Shown here one piece after another: positions 4,148 to 5,593 of a DNA stretch of 5,593 nucleotides. Every line of letters begins with the position of its first letter. The first letter of the stretch is position 1. Source of the DNA: Euryarchaeota archaeon UBA242 (lineage in GTDB: Archaea; Thermoplasmatota; Poseidoniia; Poseidoniales; Poseidoniaceae); contig DAJY01000033.1 of the NCBI GenBank assembly GCA_002499015.1, positions 5,292 through 10,884 of the forward strand. Direction: 5' to 3'. The translations under genes and the position numbers were made by a program. Below the pieces are notes generated by a model that saw only the letters and a program-made list of their open reading frames with translations, did not search any database and had not been told where the DNA came from.

Positions 4148-5593
4148 CGAACAGTTTCTAGATTCTTTGGAGCGTATGTTCTACATTTATAGCGATCTCG
4201 TAAAGTTCTACCAAGTTCATTACATTTGAAATAATCACCGTGGTGGCAAATAATATTCTGCGGTTTCGGGTTTATTTGGTCAACGAATTCTAGTAATTGT
4301 CTGCGGTCAGAATGACCGGAAAATCCATCAATTGTCAACATTTCACAACCAACTTTTACGATTTCAGTTTTACCATTCATCACCATTGGAACTTCTCCGA
4401 ATCCTTTTTGCAATCTTCTTCCTAGAGTTCCTTCTGCTTGATAGCCAACGAAACAAAGTGAGTTTCTCTCTTCATGGGCCCAATGTTTGAAATATTCCAT
4501 TACCGGTCCTCCGCTCATCATTCCAGATGTTGCTAGAACAATACATGGCGAGGAATCATGAATAATACTATCTCGTAACTCTCTGCCTTTTACCGGTCTA
4601 AACCATGCACTAGTGAATGGATTTTCTCCATCATCTTGTAGTAAGGATTTCCTTAGACTACTTGTTAGATAGTCTGGGTGTGATGCATGAATTGCTGTAG
4701 CTTCCTGAATCATTCCATCGAGCCATACTGGCACCGGTTTAACTGCACCTGAACGGAATAGTTCATCAATTGCAATCATTACTTCTTGACTACGACCTAC
4801 TGCGAAAACCGGACAAATGATTTTACCGCCCCTCCTAAGTGTCCTTGAAACAATATCTTGTAATTCTTGATTCGCTTCTTGCCGGCTTGGTTGATAATCT
4901 CCGGAAGCACCATATGTTGATTCCAAAACTAAAGTTTCAACGCGTGGGAATTTGGTATTTGCTGCATCGAACAGCCATGATTTCTCGTACTTTTGGTCAC
5001 CGGATAGCACAATATTATGCTTGCCATCACCAATCTGCAAGTGGACTGCAGAAGAACCCAAGATGTGTCCTGCATTAGAGAAAGTCAATTTTATATCTGG
5101 AGTGATTTGTGTTGTCTCTCCCCAATTAACATCAACTACGTGCTTCATACAAGTTCGAATGTCTTCCATATCATATGGGCACCTTTTTCCTTCAGCGCCA
5201 CTCACTTTCAAATAATCAGTCTGTAATAAAAGCATCAAATCACGGGTTGGTGGGGTACAGTAAACTGGACCTTTGTAACCGTACTTGAACAAAACAGGAA
5301 GCATTCCAGCGTGATCTAAATGTGAATGAGTTAATACTACTGCATCCAACTTCTCAATTGGTAAAGCTTCAGGTGCAGTGAAGTATGGCATAGGGTCGGT
5401 ATCGCTAGCGATATTTACACCAACATCAACCATCACTCTTGATTCGTTTGTTGTGATATAATGACAAGCCCTACCGACTTCTCGATAGGATCCAAGAGCA
5501 GTTAAACGAGCCCATTGTTGACCAGGCCTTGTTGGCCGGTAAATATTTAGACCAAAATCCTTCAATAGTTTTCTCCTTTCTTTATGATTTGCC
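4138..5593 (-). CDS. fttA: Archaeal CPSF1-type beta-CASP ribonuclease (FttA), 5' end outside window
   Basis: This is the metallo-beta-lactamase and beta-CASP part of the archaeal cleavage and termination nuclease aCPSF1/FttA, which cuts nascent RNA behind RNA polymerase and ends transcription. Counted from the TTG at 5565 (475 residues), the motifs are: VMVDVGVN with D47; HSHLDH at 80-85; NAGHILGSS with H167; LSGDQKY with D190; LESTYG with E215 (beta-CASP A); GFSGHSD with H418 (B); CHHGD with H442 (C). All zinc ligands are present, so the enzyme should be active. TALGSYREVGR at the start and NLETVR near the end are typical of aCPSF1. The family is usually about 630 residues with N-terminal KH domains. 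The frame stays open upstream of 5565 to the window edge (ANHKERRKL in frame), so I treat the gene as partial, although GGAG seven bases before the TTG could mark an internal start. Confidence 0.93.
   Translation of the reverse strand, partial: ANHKERRKLLKDFGLNIYRPTRPGQQWARLTALGSYREVGRACHYITTNESRVMVDVGVNIASDTDPMPYFTAPEALPIEKLDAVVLTHSHLDHAGMLPVLFKYGYKGPVYCTPPTRDLMLLLQTDYLKVSGAEGKRCPYDMEDIRTCMKHVVDVNWGETTQITPDIKLTFSNAGHILGSSAVHLQIGDGKHNIVLSGDQKYEKSWLFDAANTKFPRVETLVLESTYGASGDYQPSRQEANQELQDIVSRTLRRGGKIICPVFAVGRSQEVMIAIDELFRSGAVKPVPVWLDGMIQEATAIHASHPDYLTSSLRKSLLQDDGENPFTSAWFRPVKGRELRDSIIHDSSPCIVLATSGMMSGGPVMEYFKHWAHEERNSLCFVGYQAEGTLGRRLQKGFGEVPMVMNGKTEIVKVGCEMLTIDGFSGHSDRRQLLEFVDQINPKPQNIICHHGDYFKCNELGRTLRDRYKCRTYAPKNLETVRLM

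Noticed and set aside
4839..5226. Several plus-strand open frames opposite the nuclease gene
   Set aside because: They are antisense to strongly conserved catalytic motifs of aCPSF1, overlap each other in different frames and have no plausible start signals.

Overview
The window reads as archaeal chromosome, most likely a planktonic euryarchaeote of the Marine Group II/III (Thermoplasmatota) type. The evidence is a beta-CASP nuclease of the archaeal aCPSF1/FttA class, a tRNA-Pro(UGG) without an encoded CCA end, a homologue of the archaeal pyruvoyl-dependent arginine decarboxylase fold, archaeal-style GT2 glycosyltransferases with C-terminal membrane helices, and AT-rich spacers with TATA-like boxes. 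Base composition is low in GC (about 40% by eye). The lineage assignment is inference; no marker here is decisive at order level.

Region 1 (1-2124) holds cell-surface or lipid-linked sugar genes. On the minus strand, a two-helix membrane protein with a degenerate GT2-like domain is followed 20 bp later by the start of a HAD-family phosphatase that runs off the left edge. Divergent from them, across a 66 bp AT-rich spacer, is an intact membrane GT2 glycosyltransferase. Region 2 (2125-2610) holds a small parvulin prolyl isomerase on the plus strand, converging on a minus-strand tRNA-Pro(UGG).

Region 3 (2645-3780, minus) holds two genes 26 bp apart: a homologue of pyruvoyl-dependent arginine decarboxylase that seems to lack the self-cleaving serine pair, then a zinc-ribbon protein of unknown function. 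Region 4 (3781-4137) has a roughly symmetric 51 bp divergent promoter and a small two-helix membrane protein. Region 5 (4138-5593, minus) is the nuclease domain of the archaeal transcription-termination nuclease; its N-terminal part lies beyond the right edge. The stop codons of regions 4 and 5 are directly adjacent and sit in the centre of a perfect 20 bp palindrome.

Most genes are ordinary archaeal housekeeping or envelope genes. The features deserving a second look are two probable pseudoenzymes (the GT2-like protein and the arginine decarboxylase homologue), the palindrome that gives both convergent genes the same Leu-Met-stop ending, and the symmetric divergent promoter. I found no CRISPR array, insertion sequence, integrase or obvious defence system.
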